Positions 17,009 through 26,442 of a stretch of DNA of 64,000 bases are shown piece after piece (position 1 is the stretch's first letter; each line of letters begins with the position of its first letter). Under the pieces are notes generated by a model, which worked only from the letters and a program-made list of their open reading frames with translations, ran no database searches and had not been told where the DNA came from. The position numbers were made by a program, and so were the translations under genes. Source of the stretch: Pseudomonas sp. UMAB-08 (GTDB lineage: Bacteria; Pseudomonadota; Gammaproteobacteria; Pseudomonadales; Pseudomonadaceae); NCBI RefSeq assembly GCF_900095225.1, contig NZ_LT607414.1, positions 270,033 through 334,032 of the forward strand, given 5' to 3'.

Positions 17009-19290
17009 TCATTCACTCCTGATATTATTTTTAGGGGACCAACAAGCGGCAAGTAGCAGCGCATCAGCAGCCCGACCGGCACGCGCCGGGCCTGCAATTC
17101 ACCGCCAAAGCCTTCAATAATGCTGCGACTCATGGACAGCCCCAGCCCCAGCCCATCGACTTTGCTGGTGTAAAAAGGGGTGAATATCTTCTCCAGTTCA
17201 GCCTCGCTCACGCCCGGGCCCTGGTCATGCACACTGATCTCCACCCGCCCGTCACTGGCCAGGTCCGCAGCCAGCACAATCATAGAAGGCTGCCCCCGAT
17301 GAGACTCGCGATTGGCGTCGATGGCATTGCGCAGCAAATTGAGCAGCACTTGCTCCAGCAGCACTCGGTCGGCATAAACGGGCGGCAGATTATCCGGCAG
17401 TTGCTCCTCGATAGTCACCTGGCAATTGCTCGCCTCCCACGCACACATGCGCACCGCCTCCCGAGCGACCTCGGCGACATTAAGGGCCTGCATGCGCCGC
17501 TGGCCCTTGCGCAGGAAGGCGCGCAGACGCTTGATCACTTCCGACGCGTGATTGGCGTGCAGGGTAATCCGCTCCAGACCCTGAGCTACCCGTTCGGCAG
17601 CCTGAGGGTTGGTACCCAGGGCCTGTAAATAACGCTGGCTGGCATTGGCATAGTTGACCACCGCCGCCAACGGCTGATTGATTTCGTGGGCAATGCCCGA
17701 GGCCAGCTCACCCAGTGTCACCAAACGCGCGGTGTGCGCCAGCTCGTCCTGATGGTGACGCTGTTGCACGTCGCGCAGCTCACGCTCGGTCATGTCCCGC
17801 GCTACCAGTGAGTAGTAACGCTCGCCCCCGGCCGGCCGGTGAGCCAGAAGTACCAGCGATACTGGCACCGAAGGACCACCGCTGGGTGGTTGAAGACGCG
17901 TTTCCAGGTTCCAGGAACCGTCGCGCTCGGCGGTGCTCCAGCCCTCCCGTTGCAGACGCTCCAAGTCATCGCTGGCAAAGAACTCGCTCAGGGCCGGCAT
18001 CGGCTGCTGCTCGCCCAGACGCAAAATACGTCGTGCAGCAGGGTTGAGGTAAGTGACCTGACCACTCGGGTCGATGAACAGGACCGGGTCAGTATTGGCC
18101 TCTACCACTTCAGCCAGTCGTCGCTTGTTCTCTTCGGCCTCGACCCGAGAAGTGATGTCACGCGAAACGCTGACTACCTCGACCACCGTACCGGTGTAAG
18201 TCTCGCGAATCGCACGGCAGGCGGTCTCGAACCAAAGGTAATGCCCGGCACGATGGCGGATGCGGTACGTCATGGTGTGATAACCATCCTGCTCCAGGGC
18301 GTCCCGCGCGCGCTGCACCAGACTGGCCAGATTCTGGGCATGGAATAGACCTTGGGCTGGCAGCCCCCGCAACTCTTCAGGCCAATACCCGAGCAAGGTC
18401 CAGGAAGCTGGCGAGGCGTCGAGAAAGTACCCCTCCGGCGTGTGCCGGGAAATAAGGTCAGTGGTGTTCTCGATAATCAACCTGTACAACCGCCGCGCCT
18501 TGGCGGCCTCGCGTTCCGCCAACACTTGCGCGGTCGCTTCCCGGCAGCGGGCCAGCACGCGGTTTTCCTGTAAGTCGGGAATAAAAGTCCAGATCAATAT
18601 CCGCTCTTCAAACTGTGCCTCGACCCCTTCAATGGCTCGCTGCTGTTCGAGACAGGCACGGACCAGCACCTGTTGGTTCACCGGCAAAAAACCCGACACG
18701 TCGGTCAACGGCCGCTCGGCGAGCAATGCCAACAGAGCCGCATTCAACTCCAGCGGCCGACCCTGCGCATCCAGCAGCAGACTCGGTTGCGGGTCATGGC
18801 CCAGTAGCGGCGAGCCACGCAGCACCCCGTTGACGGTACTCAACAGCGTCGCCAGTAGATCCTGAACCCAGCCCAGCCAGTCCAGGCTCACCCCTTCGCA
18901 CACTTCTACCAGCAGCAGCCCCGCCTGCCCCGGCTCCAGCGCCAGATCAAATACCTGGCCGTAGCTGATAGCCGCACGGCGCAGACGGCCAGACAGCCAG
19001 CAATCGAGTTGACGGACCTGATCCAGATCGAACCGCCCTTCGTCGGCCAGGCGCTCGAACAACAACTGGTCGCTGGCCAACAAGGGGTCTCCCAGACCCG
19101 GTGGCAAATGCTGAGCGGCACCCTCATGGCTATAAATTCGCGCCTGTGGCTGCCAACTCAAATACACCGCCTGGCGTACCTCGGGACAGTCCTGAAACGC
19201 GCGGCACAATGCGTCGGCACGGGCAGCCAGAGGCACGCCCTCTCGTTGCAGACGCAACCAACTGTGCAATCGAACGGGGGTTGAGGTCAT
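17005..19290 (-). CDS. PAS-domain hybrid-free sensor histidine kinase (FixL/DctB-like)
   Basis: The ATG at 19290 has a perfect AAGGAG seven bases upstream and gives 761 residues without clear membrane segments, so a soluble sensor. The N-terminal 280 residues are of unknown fold. Two PAS domains follow (LYRLIIENTTDLISRHTPEGYFLDASPAS and VVEANTDPVLFIDPSG), then the kinase core with phospho-His in GIAHEINQPLAAVVNYA and an HATPase (NLLRNAIDAN, DQGPGV, TSKVDGLGLGLSM). It overlaps its FixJ-type regulator by four bases. The signal is unknown; the divergent acyl-CoA synthetase and ActP suggest a carboxylate or acyl-CoA status cue. Confidence 0.9.
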   Translation of the reverse strand: MTSTPVRLHSWLRLQREGVPLAARADALCRAFQDCPEVRQAVYLSWQPQARIYSHEGAAQHLPPGLGDPLLASDQLLFERLADEGRFDLDQVRQLDCWLSGRLRRAAISYGQVFDLALEPGQAGLLLVEVCEGVSLDWLGWVQDLLATLLSTVNGVLRGSPLLGHDPQPSLLLDAQGRPLELNAALLALLAERPLTDVSGFLPVNQQVLVRACLEQQRAIEGVEAQFEERILIWTFIPDLQENRVLARCREATAQVLAEREAAKARRLYRLIIENTTDLISRHTPEGYFLDASPASWTLLGYWPEELRGLPAQGLFHAQNLASLVQRARDALEQDGYHTMTYRIRHRAGHYLWFETACRAIRETYTGTVVEVVSVSRDITSRVEAEENKRRLAEVVEANTDPVLFIDPSGQVTYLNPAARRILRLGEQQPMPALSEFFASDDLERLQREGWSTAERDGSWNLETRLQPPSGGPSVPVSLVLLAHRPAGGERYYSLVARDMTERELRDVQQRHHQDELAHTARLVTLGELASGIAHEINQPLAAVVNYANASQRYLQALGTNPQAAERVAQGLERITLHANHASEVIKRLRAFLRKGQRRMQALNVAEVAREAVRMCAWEASNCQVTIEEQLPDNLPPVYADRVLLEQVLLNLLRNAIDANRESHRGQPSMIVLAADLASDGRVEISVHDQGPGVSEAELEKIFTPFYTSKVDGLGLGLSMSRSIIEGFGGELQARRVPVGLLMRCYLPLVGPLKIISGVNE

Positions 19291-19370
19291 CGCAGCTCCT
19301 TGTAGCGGTGGCCAAGCATATACGCGCCTTAGTGGTAGGGCTGTATCCATTTAGTGCAAGATGAAAAACA

Positions 19371-19402
19371 TATAGTATTATTACTATACTACTCAGGTAG
19401 TA
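19371..19402. promoter_or_regulatory. Two tandem inverted repeats in the divergent promoter
   Basis: TATAGTA-TTAT-TACTATA (19371-19388) and TACTAC-TCAG-GTAGTA (19387-19402) are perfect dyads with the same four-base spacer and share a GTA/TAC core. They lie between the divergent FixL/FixJ-type genes and the acyl-CoA synthetase and are the obvious operator candidates for the FixJ-type regulator. Confidence 0.6.
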
Positions 19403-19515
19403 CTTCCATATCAGATAGTAATTAGCATATAAGGTGCGTCGGATAATTAACTGACCAGACGAGCACGCTGAACGGTCAGATATAGAGCTAATAATCAGCC
19501 ACCGAGTACCTTTAC

Positions 19516-21138
19516 ATGTCGATCTTCGAGCAAGGACTGGCCCCTTCGGCTGTCAATCATATTGCTTTGTCGCCGCTCAGCTTTATTGAGCGCACTGCCA
19601 GCGTTTACCCTGACTACCCCTCCGTTATCCACGGTTCGATTCGTCGTACCTGGGCGCAAACCTATGCGCGCTGCCGCCGCCTGGCCTCGGCGCTGGCCGG
19701 GCGCGGCATTGGCAAGAACGACACCGTGGCCGTGATGTTGCCTAACATCCCCGCCATGCTTGAGGTCCACTTTGCCGTGCCGATGATCGGCGCAGTGCTC
19801 AACCCGCTCAATGTGCGCCTGGATGCCGAAGCGATTGCTTTCATGCTCCAGCACGGCGAGGCCAAGGTGCTGATCACCGACCGCGAGTTCCATGACGTGA
19901 TCCGCGCAGCCATCGGCATGCTGGACCACCCACCGTTGGTGATTGACGTCGATGACCCGGAGTATGGCGAAGGCCAGGCCGTCAGCGACCTCGATTACGA
20001 AGCGCTGCTGGCCGAAGGCGATCCAGCGTTCGCCTGGCAATGGCCGGACGACGAGTGGGGGGCGATTGCACTGAATTACACCTCAGGCACCACCGGTAAC
20101 CCGAAAGGTGTGGTCTACCACCATCGCGGCGCTTATCTGAACTCGCTGGGCAACCAGATGATCTGGAACATCGGGCACCACCCGGTTTTTCTGTGGACCT
20201 TGCCGATGTTTCACTGCAACGGCTGGTGCTACCCGTGGATCATCACTGCGATGGCTGGCGTGCATGTGTTTTTGCGCCGCGTCGACCCGCAGAAGATTCT
20301 GACCCTGATCCGCGAGCATCAGGTCACCCACTTCTGTGGTGCACCGATCGTGCTCAACGCCCTGGTCAACATGCCTGAGTCGGCGAAGGCTGCCATCGAT
20401 CATCCGGTCAATGCGATGGTCGCAGGCGCTGCGCCGCCAGCCAAAGTGATTGGCGCCGTGGAAGAGATGGGCATCAAGGTCACGCACGTCTACGGCCTGA
20501 CCGAGACCTACGGCCCGGTCACGATTTGTGCCTGGCATGCCGAGTGGGATGAACTGCCGCTCGATGAGCGCGCCCAGGTCAAATCCCGTCAGGGCGTGCG
20601 CTACCCGACGCTGGAAGGCGTGATGGTCGCCGACCCGAAAACCCTGGAACCCACGCCACGCGACGGCCAGACCATCGGCGAGATTTTCATGCGCGGCAAC
20701 ACGGTGATGAAGGGCTATCTGAAGAACCCGACCGCCACCGCAGAAGCGTTCGAAGGCGGCTGGTTTCACACCGGCGACCTGGCGGTCTGTCATCCCAACG
20801 GTTATGTCGAGATCAAGGACCGACTCAAGGACATCATCATCTCGGGTGGCGAGAACATCTCCACCATCGAGCTTGAAGGCGTGCTCTACCGTCACTCGGG
20901 TGTGCTGGAAGCGGCCGTGGTTGCGCGTCCCGACGAGAAGTGGGGAGAAACGCCCTGCGCGTTCATCACCCTCAAGGCTGACCACCAGAACGTTCGCGAA
21001 GCCGACATCATCAGCTTTTGCCGCGAGCATCTGGCAGGGTTCAAGGTGCCGCGCACCGTGATTTTCACACTGTTGCCGAAGACTTCTACCGGGAAGATCC
21101 AGAAGTTCCTCCTGCGGGACATGGCCAACAACCTGTAG
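19516..21138 (+). CDS. AMP-forming acyl-CoA synthetase
   Basis: The 540-residue protein is a full-length ANL-superfamily ligase. It has the P-loop-like NYTSGTTGNPKGVVYHH near residue 190, the adenylate motif YGLTETYGPV, GEIFMRGN, the hinge region YVEIKDRLKDIIISGGENIS and a C-terminal Lys in STGKIQKFLLRD. It activates a carboxylic acid with ATP and CoA. Similarity to AlkK/methylmercaptopropionate-type ligases suggests short- or medium-chain acids. It heads a plus-strand series with DUF485, ActP and a porin, so the four probably take up and activate one carboxylate. The ribosome site before ATG 19516 is weak (GAG ten bases upstream). Confidence 0.9.
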   Translation: MSIFEQGLAPSAVNHIALSPLSFIERTASVYPDYPSVIHGSIRRTWAQTYARCRRLASALAGRGIGKNDTVAVMLPNIPAMLEVHFAVPMIGAVLNPLNVRLDAEAIAFMLQHGEAKVLITDREFHDVIRAAIGMLDHPPLVIDVDDPEYGEGQAVSDLDYEALLAEGDPAFAWQWPDDEWGAIALNYTSGTTGNPKGVVYHHRGAYLNSLGNQMIWNIGHHPVFLWTLPMFHCNGWCYPWIITAMAGVHVFLRRVDPQKILTLIREHQVTHFCGAPIVLNALVNMPESAKAAIDHPVNAMVAGAAPPAKVIGAVEEMGIKVTHVYGLTETYGPVTICAWHAEWDELPLDERAQVKSRQGVRYPTLEGVMVADPKTLEPTPRDGQTIGEIFMRGNTVMKGYLKNPTATAEAFEGGWFHTGDLAVCHPNGYVEIKDRLKDIIISGGENISTIELEGVLYRHSGVLEAAVVARPDEKWGETPCAFITLKADHQNVREADIISFCREHLAGFKVPRTVIFTLLPKTSTGKIQKFLLRDMANNL

Positions 21139-21174
21139 TCCTTCGCCCCTTTAACCCTCGATAAGGCACGCATC

Positions 21175-21199
21175 AAGCGGCAGGTCTGACCTGTCGCTT
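21175..21199 (+). terminator. Strong stem-loop between acyl-CoA synthetase and DUF485 gene
   Basis: AAGCGGCAGG (21175-21184) pairs with CCTGTCGCTT (21190-21199) with one G-U pair around a short loop. It lacks a U-tract, so it may attenuate or stabilise the mRNA rather than end it. Confidence 0.45.
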
Positions 21200-21250
21200 A
21201 GGGGTTGCGCACGCCGAAATCGACCTGATAGCCGTACCGCAACCTCAAGC

Positions 21251-21275
21251 ACCGACAGCACCGACAGCACCGACA
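21251..21275 (+). repeat. Nine-base tandem repeat, about 2.8 copies, upstream of DUF485 gene
   Basis: ACCGACAGC occurs at 21251-21259 and 21260-21268, then ACCGACA. It runs into the A-rich leader of the DUF485-actP operon, so a change in copy number would alter the 5' leader rather than a protein. Confidence 0.7.
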
Positions 21276-21287
21276 AAAAAAATAATA
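21273..21287 (+). promoter_or_regulatory. A-rich Crc/Hfq-like site at the DUF485-actP ribosome binding site
   Basis: ACAAAAAAAATAATA lies immediately before the AGGGAG ribosome site of the DUF485 gene and fits the AANAANAA pattern bound by Hfq with Crc in pseudomonads. Binding there would block translation during catabolite repression. Confidence 0.5.
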
Positions 21288-21300
21288 CAGGGAGCAAAAA

Positions 21301-21627
21301 ATGAGCAATATCCATGCAACCGACACCCAGCGCTGCGAACGCATCCGGGCCAATCCGAAATTCATCCAATTAGTGCAGAGCCGCTCGCGCCTGGCGTGGT
21401 CGCTGAGTGCTGCCGTACTGGGTACCTACTACTCGTTCATGCTGGTGGTGGCTTTTGCCCCACAGTGGCTGCATGCACCCTTGGCCGAGAATCGCATGAT
21501 GACCGTGGGCATGCCCGTGGGCGCGGCGATCATCATCTTCTCCTGGCTACTCACCGGCTGGTATGTCTACAAAGCGAACACTCGCTTTGATGCCCTGGGC
21601 GCTGCAGTTCTTGAGGAGAGCAAGTGA
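21301..21627 (+). CDS. DUF485 (YjcH-like) membrane protein
   Basis: The 108-residue protein has a charged N-terminus with [25 protein letters not shown] (family signature) and a second hydrophobic segment near 65-90. DUF485 proteins are encoded next to ActP-type symporters. Here the stop TGA at 21625-21627 overlaps the actP start ATG at 21627, so the two are translationally coupled. It is probably an accessory subunit or regulator of the transporter in the inner membrane; its mechanism is unknown. AGGGAG precedes the ATG. Confidence 0.93.
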   Translation: MSNIHATDTQRCERIRANPKFIQLVQSRSRLAWSLSAAVLGTYYSFMLVVAFAPQWLHAPLAENRMMTVGMPVGAAIIIFSWLLTGWYVYKANTRFDALGAAVLEESK

Positions 21628-23300
21628 TGACTACTCTGCGTAATGTGATCCTCGCTGGCCTCGGCCTCCTGCCTGCATCCCTCGTACTCGCCGGGCCCTC
21701 GCTGGCCGGCGCAGTGGAAAAGCAGCCGCTCAATCTACATGCCATTGGTATGTTCTTCGTTTTCGTCCTGGGCACCCTGCTGATTACCTGGTGGGCAGCG
21801 CGACAAACCCACTCCACCTCCGATTTCTACACCGCCGGCGGCGGCATTACCGGGTTCCAGAATGGTCTGGCAATCGCCGGCGACTATATGTCTGCGGCAA
21901 CTCTGCTGGGTCTTTCCAGCCTTGTATTCGCCAAAGGCTACGATGGTTTCATCTATACCATCGGCTTCTTCGTTGGCTGGCCGATCATCACCTTCCTGAT
22001 GGCCGAGCGCCTACGTAACCTGGGCCGCTACACCTTCGCCGACATCGTTTCCTACCGCCTCGACCAAAACAAGGTACGCATCTTCGCCGCCTTTGGTTCG
22101 TTGACGGTGGTGTGCTGCTACCTGATCGTGCAAATGGTCGGCGCAGGTCAGTTAATCAAACTGTTGTTCGGCCTCGACTACCCAGTAGCGGTAGTGATCG
22201 TCGGCGCACTGATGTTGGTCTACGTCATCTTTGGCGGCATGATCGCTACCACTTGGGTGCAGATCATCAAAGCCGTGCTGTTGCTCGCGGGTGGCACCAC
22301 CCTCGCGGTGATGGCCATGTCCCAGTTCGATTTCAGCTATGAGATGTTGGCGACCAAAGCCATCGAAGCCCATGCCAGCGGCTGGAACATCATGGGCCCC
22401 GGCGCCATGCTCGCCGATCCGATCAATACGGCCTCCATGTCTCTCGGCCTGGTATTCGGCATCGCCGGCCTGCCACACATCCTGATGCGTTTCTTCACCG
22501 TGCCAAATGCCAAGGAAGCACGCAAATCGGTGTTCTACGCTACCGGCTTCATCGGTTTCTTCTTCCTTGTGGTCTGCACCCTGGGCTTTGCCGCGATGGT
22601 GATCATTGGCACCGACCCGCAGTACTACGTCAACGGCCAGGTAGGCGGTACGTTGATCGGCGGCGGCAACATGGTCGCAATGCATTTGGCTAAAGCCGTG
22701 GGCGGCAACCTGTTCTTCGGTTTCCTCTCGGCCGTGGCCTTCGCCACCATCCTCGCAGTAGTTTCCGGTCTGGCCCTGGCCGGTGCCTCAGCCATTTCCC
22801 ACGACCTCTACGCCACCGTACTGAAGAAAGGCAAAGCCACCGAGAAGCAAGAAATGCGCGTGACCCGTATGGCCACTGTCGGCCTCGGCATCATCGCCAT
22901 CCTGTTGGGCATTCTGTTCGAGAAGATGAACGTCGCCTTCCTGGTCGGTCTGACCTTCGGCATCGCCGCTTCGACCAACTTCCCTGTCCTGATCATGGCC
23001 ATGTACTGGAAAGGCCTGACGACCAAAGGCGCAATCCTCGGTGGCTTCGCCGGTCTGATCTGCGCGCTGGTTCTGGTGATCCTGTCGCCAGCAGTTTGGG
23101 TAACCGTACTCGGCCACGCCAAGGCGATCTTCCCGTACGACCACCCGGCACTGTTCTCCATGCCGCTGGCCTTCCTGGTGATCGTCGTGGTCTCCAAACT
23201 CGACCGCAGTGTCCGGGCAGACAATGAACGGAACGCCTACGCCGACCAGTTCGTGCGTGCACAGACCGGCCTCGGAGCCGCCAGCGCTTCCAGCCATTGA
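21627..23300 (+). CDS. actP: Cation/acetate symporter, SSS family
   Basis: The 557-residue protein has an N-terminal signal-like segment followed by about 13 membrane helices. It carries SSS family motifs [69 protein letters not shown] and [20 protein letters not shown]. ActP imports acetate and related short carboxylates with a cation. The ATG at 21627 with GAGGAG upstream is preferred to the GTG three bases earlier. The neighbouring acyl-CoA synthetase suggests that the imported acid is activated to its CoA ester. Confidence 0.93.
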   Translation: MTTLRNVILAGLGLLPASLVLAGPSLAGAVEKQPLNLHAIGMFFVFVLGTLLITWWAARQTHSTSDFYTAGGGITGFQNGLAIAGDYMSAATLLGLSSLVFAKGYDGFIYTIGFFVGWPIITFLMAERLRNLGRYTFADIVSYRLDQNKVRIFAAFGSLTVVCCYLIVQMVGAGQLIKLLFGLDYPVAVVIVGALMLVYVIFGGMIATTWVQIIKAVLLLAGGTTLAVMAMSQFDFSYEMLATKAIEAHASGWNIMGPGAMLADPINTASMSLGLVFGIAGLPHILMRFFTVPNAKEARKSVFYATGFIGFFFLVVCTLGFAAMVIIGTDPQYYVNGQVGGTLIGGGNMVAMHLAKAVGGNLFFGFLSAVAFATILAVVSGLALAGASAISHDLYATVLKKGKATEKQEMRVTRMATVGLGIIAILLGILFEKMNVAFLVGLTFGIAASTNFPVLIMAMYWKGLTTKGAILGGFAGLICALVLVILSPAVWVTVLGHAKAIFPYDHPALFSMPLAFLVIVVVSKLDRSVRADNERNAYADQFVRAQTGLGAASASSH

Positions 23301-23387
23301 TGTAAGGGGCACGGCGCGCTCAAGCGTGGCCGTGCCAACCGCTCAACCGTCACGCCAAGCGTTAGAGGCGTGAATGTCTGTATCCAT

Positions 23388-23400
23388 AATAAAAAAAAAG
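23388..23400 (+). promoter_or_regulatory. A-rich Crc/Hfq-like site before the porin gene
   Basis: AATAAAAAAAAAG runs into the weak AAGG ribosome site of the porin ATG at 23409. The same kind of element precedes the DUF485-actP operon, so both uptake steps could share post-transcriptional catabolite repression. Confidence 0.45.
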
Positions 23401-23408
23401 GCAATCTC

Positions 23409-24677
23409 ATGGACCGTAACACCCGCGCAATCGCTACACGCTTAATGCTGGCCGGGGGCGTTATCAGCCTCTCGGCACCTGCCATGGCTGATTTCCTTCA
23501 GGACAGCAAAGCCAACCTTGAGCTGCGCAACTTCTACTTCAACCGCGATTTTCGCCAGGACAATGCTGCACAGTCCAAACAAGAGGAATGGGCCCAGGGT
23601 TTCCTGCTGCGCTACGAATCCGGCTTCACCGAGGGCTCGGTGGGTGTCGGTATCGATGCCCTCGGCCTGCTCGGCGTAAAACTCGACTCAAGCCCGGACC
23701 GTGCGGGCTCCGGCTTACTCTTGCGCAGCAGGACCGCACCTAAAGACGCCAAGGACGAGTACGGCGAGCTGGGTCTGACAGCCAAAGTGCGCGCGTCCAA
23801 GACCGTGCTGAAACTCGGTACTTTGCAGCCCAAGCTACCGACAATATTGGCCAACGATTCGCGGCTGTTACCGCAGACGTTCGAGGGCGGTCAGCTGACG
23901 TCGCTGGAAGTCGACAGTTTGACCGTGGATGCTGGCAGGTTAGGCCAGGTCAACCAGCGTGACTCCACTGACTATCAGGACATGGCCATCACAACCACGG
24001 GCGCAAAGAACATCGTCAGCCACCACGTGGGCAGCGATAAGTTCGATTTTGCCAGCCTGAACTACAAATGGACCGGCAACCTGAGCACGGGCTACAGCTA
24101 CGGCCACCTGGACAACTTCTACAGCCAACACTACGTGAACCTGACGTATGTGTTGCCGGTAGCGCCGGGGCAGTCACTGAAAAGCGATTTACGCTTCGCC
24201 CGCTCCACCGGCGACGGCGGCAGCAACGTCGACAACCGGGCCCTGGGCGCAATGTTTACCTACACCCTGGGTGCACACGCCCTGGGTCTCGGTTATCAAG
24301 GCATGAGCGGCAACACCGGTTTTGCTTACGTCAACGGGACCGATGCATTCCTGGTGAACTTCGTGCAGATTGGCGACTTCGCGAGCAAAGACGAGAAGTC
24401 CTGGCAGGCCCGCTACGACTACAATTTCGCCGCCCTCGGCATTCCGGGGTTGACCTTCATGACCCGTTACCTCAACGGTTCCAATATTGACCTCGGCTCA
24501 AACCGTCCAGAGGGCAAAGAGTGGGAGCGTGATACCGACATCGGCTACGTGATTCAGGCCGGCCCACTAAAAAACGTCGGGGTAAAGTGGCGCAACGCCA
24601 CGGTACGTTCGACGAATTTTGGTAACGACCTGGATGAAAACCGCCTGATCGTCAGCTACAGCTTGCCCATCTGGTAA
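23409..24677 (+). CDS. OprD-family outer-membrane porin
   Basis: From the ATG at 23409 the 422-residue product has a signal peptide ending LSAPAMA before DFLQDSKANLELRNFYFNRDF, the typical OprD start. The body carries family segments EEWAQGFLLRYESGFTEG, GVGIDALGLLG, LPQTFEGGQLTS, and closes with RLIVSYSLPIW, an outer-membrane beta-strand ending in an aromatic residue. An earlier GTG at 23370 would prepend a non-hydrophobic stretch and is rejected. OprD porins pass carboxylates or basic amino acids. The position after actP suggests a carboxylate channel working with that symporter. Confidence 0.92.
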   Translation: MDRNTRAIATRLMLAGGVISLSAPAMADFLQDSKANLELRNFYFNRDFRQDNAAQSKQEEWAQGFLLRYESGFTEGSVGVGIDALGLLGVKLDSSPDRAGSGLLLRSRTAPKDAKDEYGELGLTAKVRASKTVLKLGTLQPKLPTILANDSRLLPQTFEGGQLTSLEVDSLTVDAGRLGQVNQRDSTDYQDMAITTTGAKNIVSHHVGSDKFDFASLNYKWTGNLSTGYSYGHLDNFYSQHYVNLTYVLPVAPGQSLKSDLRFARSTGDGGSNVDNRALGAMFTYTLGAHALGLGYQGMSGNTGFAYVNGTDAFLVNFVQIGDFASKDEKSWQARYDYNFAALGIPGLTFMTRYLNGSNIDLGSNRPEGKEWERDTDIGYVIQAGPLKNVGVKWRNATVRSTNFGNDLDENRLIVSYSLPIW

Positions 24678-24707
24678 GCGAACAAGCCCCTCAGGCACGC
24701 AAAAAAA

Positions 24708-24728
24708 TGCCGGAGTTATTCTCCGGCA
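24708..24728 (+). terminator. Stem-loop terminator after the porin gene
   Basis: TGCCGGAG (24708-24715) and CTCCGGCA (24721-24728) pair perfectly around TTATT, 31 bases after the porin stop. A run of seven A precedes it, so it would also work as an intrinsic terminator on the other strand. Confidence 0.75.
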
Positions 24729-25102
24729 TCACCTGAATTTTATCTCCCCCCCTATTGCCGGGCGGCCTTGGCAATACAGCCCAGCCATCTCCCCAGCCCC
24801 TCAATCCCTCAATCCCTCAATCCCTGAGCTATTTCCGCACACCCAGCCTCTCGTCGAATGGCGCGAAAAGGACGAGCGGAAGCGGTAAAACCTGCCGTCG
24901 TAAAAACGGTAAGAACAGTTCAACTTTGTTCATGTCTGTGTCACATTTTGAACCATATGATGCTACCGTTAAACGAGTTCCCATTCCTCATACGGAATGA
25001 TTCAAGGAGAGAAACGTCGTTCTACAAACGGCCTACTGGAGCTAACGGGCCCTCCGAGTTCACCAAAAAGGATGTTCAAATCCACGGATAGATGAGGCCG
25101 TC
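24729..25102. other. Non-coding gap before the AraC gene, with an 8-base tandem repeat
   Basis: Three exact copies of TCAATCCC lie at 24801-24824. The rest of the gap shows no convincing gene; short open readings lack ribosome sites. The AraC promoter must lie in its right half, but no clear -35/-10 pair stands out. Confidence 0.5.
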
Positions 25103-26275
25103 ATGTATAGAGTAAGTACGGGCTATGCCAGTGTATTGGTGAATACGCTTTCGGCTCAAGGTTTGGATGTCGTCAGCCTGTGCCAGGAGGCGGGGCTGGA
25201 CATGGAAGTTTTGGCGCAGCCGGCTACCTTTTGTCGGCGAAGTATTATGTACCGTCTATGGGACTTGGCGACGCAGGTTTCCGGCAATCCAAATATCGGT
25301 CTGAAAGCCTACGGGCATGTGCACCCAGGCAGTTTCCAGATCGTGGGTTACACGATGATGTCCAGCCTGAACCTGAAACGCGCCCTGGAGCGCTTAGTTC
25401 GTTTCAGCGCGTTGATTGGTACTGGATTCAGCCTGTTCTTTGTTCAGGAAGGGCAGAATTATCGCCTGTCCGGGCTCGACCTCCAGCAACCCGACTCGGT
25501 TAAACCCCGGCAGTACACCGATGCAGGACTTGCTTCGCTGCTCGGCTTTTGCCGCTGGCTTACGGGTGGACACCTTCCGCAACCCCTCAGTATCGAGTTC
25601 TCCTATCCAGAGCCCGAGAACACCTTGGAACATCAGCAACTTTTTGGTTGTCCGCTAGTTTTCGGGGCGGCTTATGACAGCATCGTGTTCGATGGGCAGG
25701 AACTGTTGCGTCCCTTGAGTATGGCGAATGAAGCATTAGCCACGCTCCATGACAGTTTTGCCGAGGCTCAGTTGGACCTGTTGTTCGGTTTCTCTATTCT
25801 TGGTCGGGTTCGCGCGATGATCACTCAGCGCTTGAGCCAAGGGCTGGGGCCTGGGCTCTTCGACATGGAGTCAATGGCTGCAGCGCTCCATATCAGCAAA
25901 CGAACACTTCAGCGGGCGCTTGAGAAGGATGGCGTGCAATACAAGGATGTCTTGAGCGATCTGCGCAGGCAAATGGCTGACTTCTATCTGCGCCACTCTC
26001 ATTACAACATGAAGCATGTGGCCTATCTCCTTGGCTTCCACGACCATAGCAGCTTCCATAAAGCGTGCTGTCGCTGGTTCGACATGCCGCCTGGCCAGTA
26101 CCGGATCGATGGATCGCTGCTCAAGGTCGAGGAAGAAAAGCGCCCCTCTGGCAGGACGCTAGAGAAAGCACGAGAGCCCGCCAGGCAAGAGAGTGCGTAC
26201 GCGTGGCCAGGGTTCTTGATGGGGGGTGATTATGCAGTGCAGCGCGCTACCTTCACCGGGCTTCTCGATAAGTGA
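25103..26275 (+). CDS. AraC-family regulator with arabinose-binding-like N-domain and extra C-terminal tail
   Basis: The 390-residue protein has an OruR/ArgR-type N-terminal sensor domain (residues about 15-215, SFQIVGYTMMSSLNLKRALERLVRFSALIG) and a double helix-turn-helix AraC domain at about 240-340 (MAAALHISKRTLQRALEKDG and VAYLLGFHDHSSFHKACCRW). GAGG precedes the ATG at 25103. Some 45 residues (EEEKRPSGRTLEKAREPARQ onward) extend beyond the usual C-terminus; this tail looks non-conserved and may come from loss of an earlier stop. It sits upstream of phaR on the same strand. A decayed relative of its N-domain is found upstream of phaB, so an AraC activator of the PHB genes (like PhbR of Pseudomonas sp. 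61-3) is a likely role. Confidence 0.85.
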   Translation: MYRVSTGYASVLVNTLSAQGLDVVSLCQEAGLDMEVLAQPATFCRRSIMYRLWDLATQVSGNPNIGLKAYGHVHPGSFQIVGYTMMSSLNLKRALERLVRFSALIGTGFSLFFVQEGQNYRLSGLDLQQPDSVKPRQYTDAGLASLLGFCRWLTGGHLPQPLSIEFSYPEPENTLEHQQLFGCPLVFGAAYDSIVFDGQELLRPLSMANEALATLHDSFAEAQLDLLFGFSILGRVRAMITQRLSQGLGPGLFDMESMAAALHISKRTLQRALEKDGVQYKDVLSDLRRQMADFYLRHSHYNMKHVAYLLGFHDHSSFHKACCRWFDMPPGQYRIDGSLLKVEEEKRPSGRTLEKAREPARQESAYAWPGFLMGGDYAVQRATFTGLLDK

Positions 26276-26410
26276 ACACTACGTTTAATCCGTACTGAAT
26301 GGATCAAGCTCATCAAGACAGGTGAACCCGCGCCGTAGGCCTCAGTACCTGCGGGTTGAACCCTTGGCACCACTCCGATCCGCGGCAGTAGTCATAGTAG
26401 GATAAGATGC

Positions 26411-26429
26411 TTGCGAACTAGGCTCGCAA
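26411..26429 (+). promoter_or_regulatory. Inverted repeat just upstream of phaR
   Basis: TTGCGA (26411-26416) and TCGCAA (26424-26429) form a dyad with a seven-base spacer, 13 bases before the phaR ATG. PhaR proteins repress their own gene in other bacteria, so this is a candidate autoregulatory operator, though it differs from the TGC-N3-GCA sites near phaP and phaB. Confidence 0.4.
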
Positions 26430-26442
26430 TGAGAAGCCCCGC

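Noticed and set aside
20083..21030. 315-codon minus-strand reading opposite the acyl-CoA synthetase
   Set aside because: Mirror of conserved codons; no ribosome site or recognisable domain.
24801..24824. Three 8-base repeats as the start of a CRISPR array
   Set aside because: The copies are directly adjacent with no spacers and far too short; it is a simple tandem repeat.
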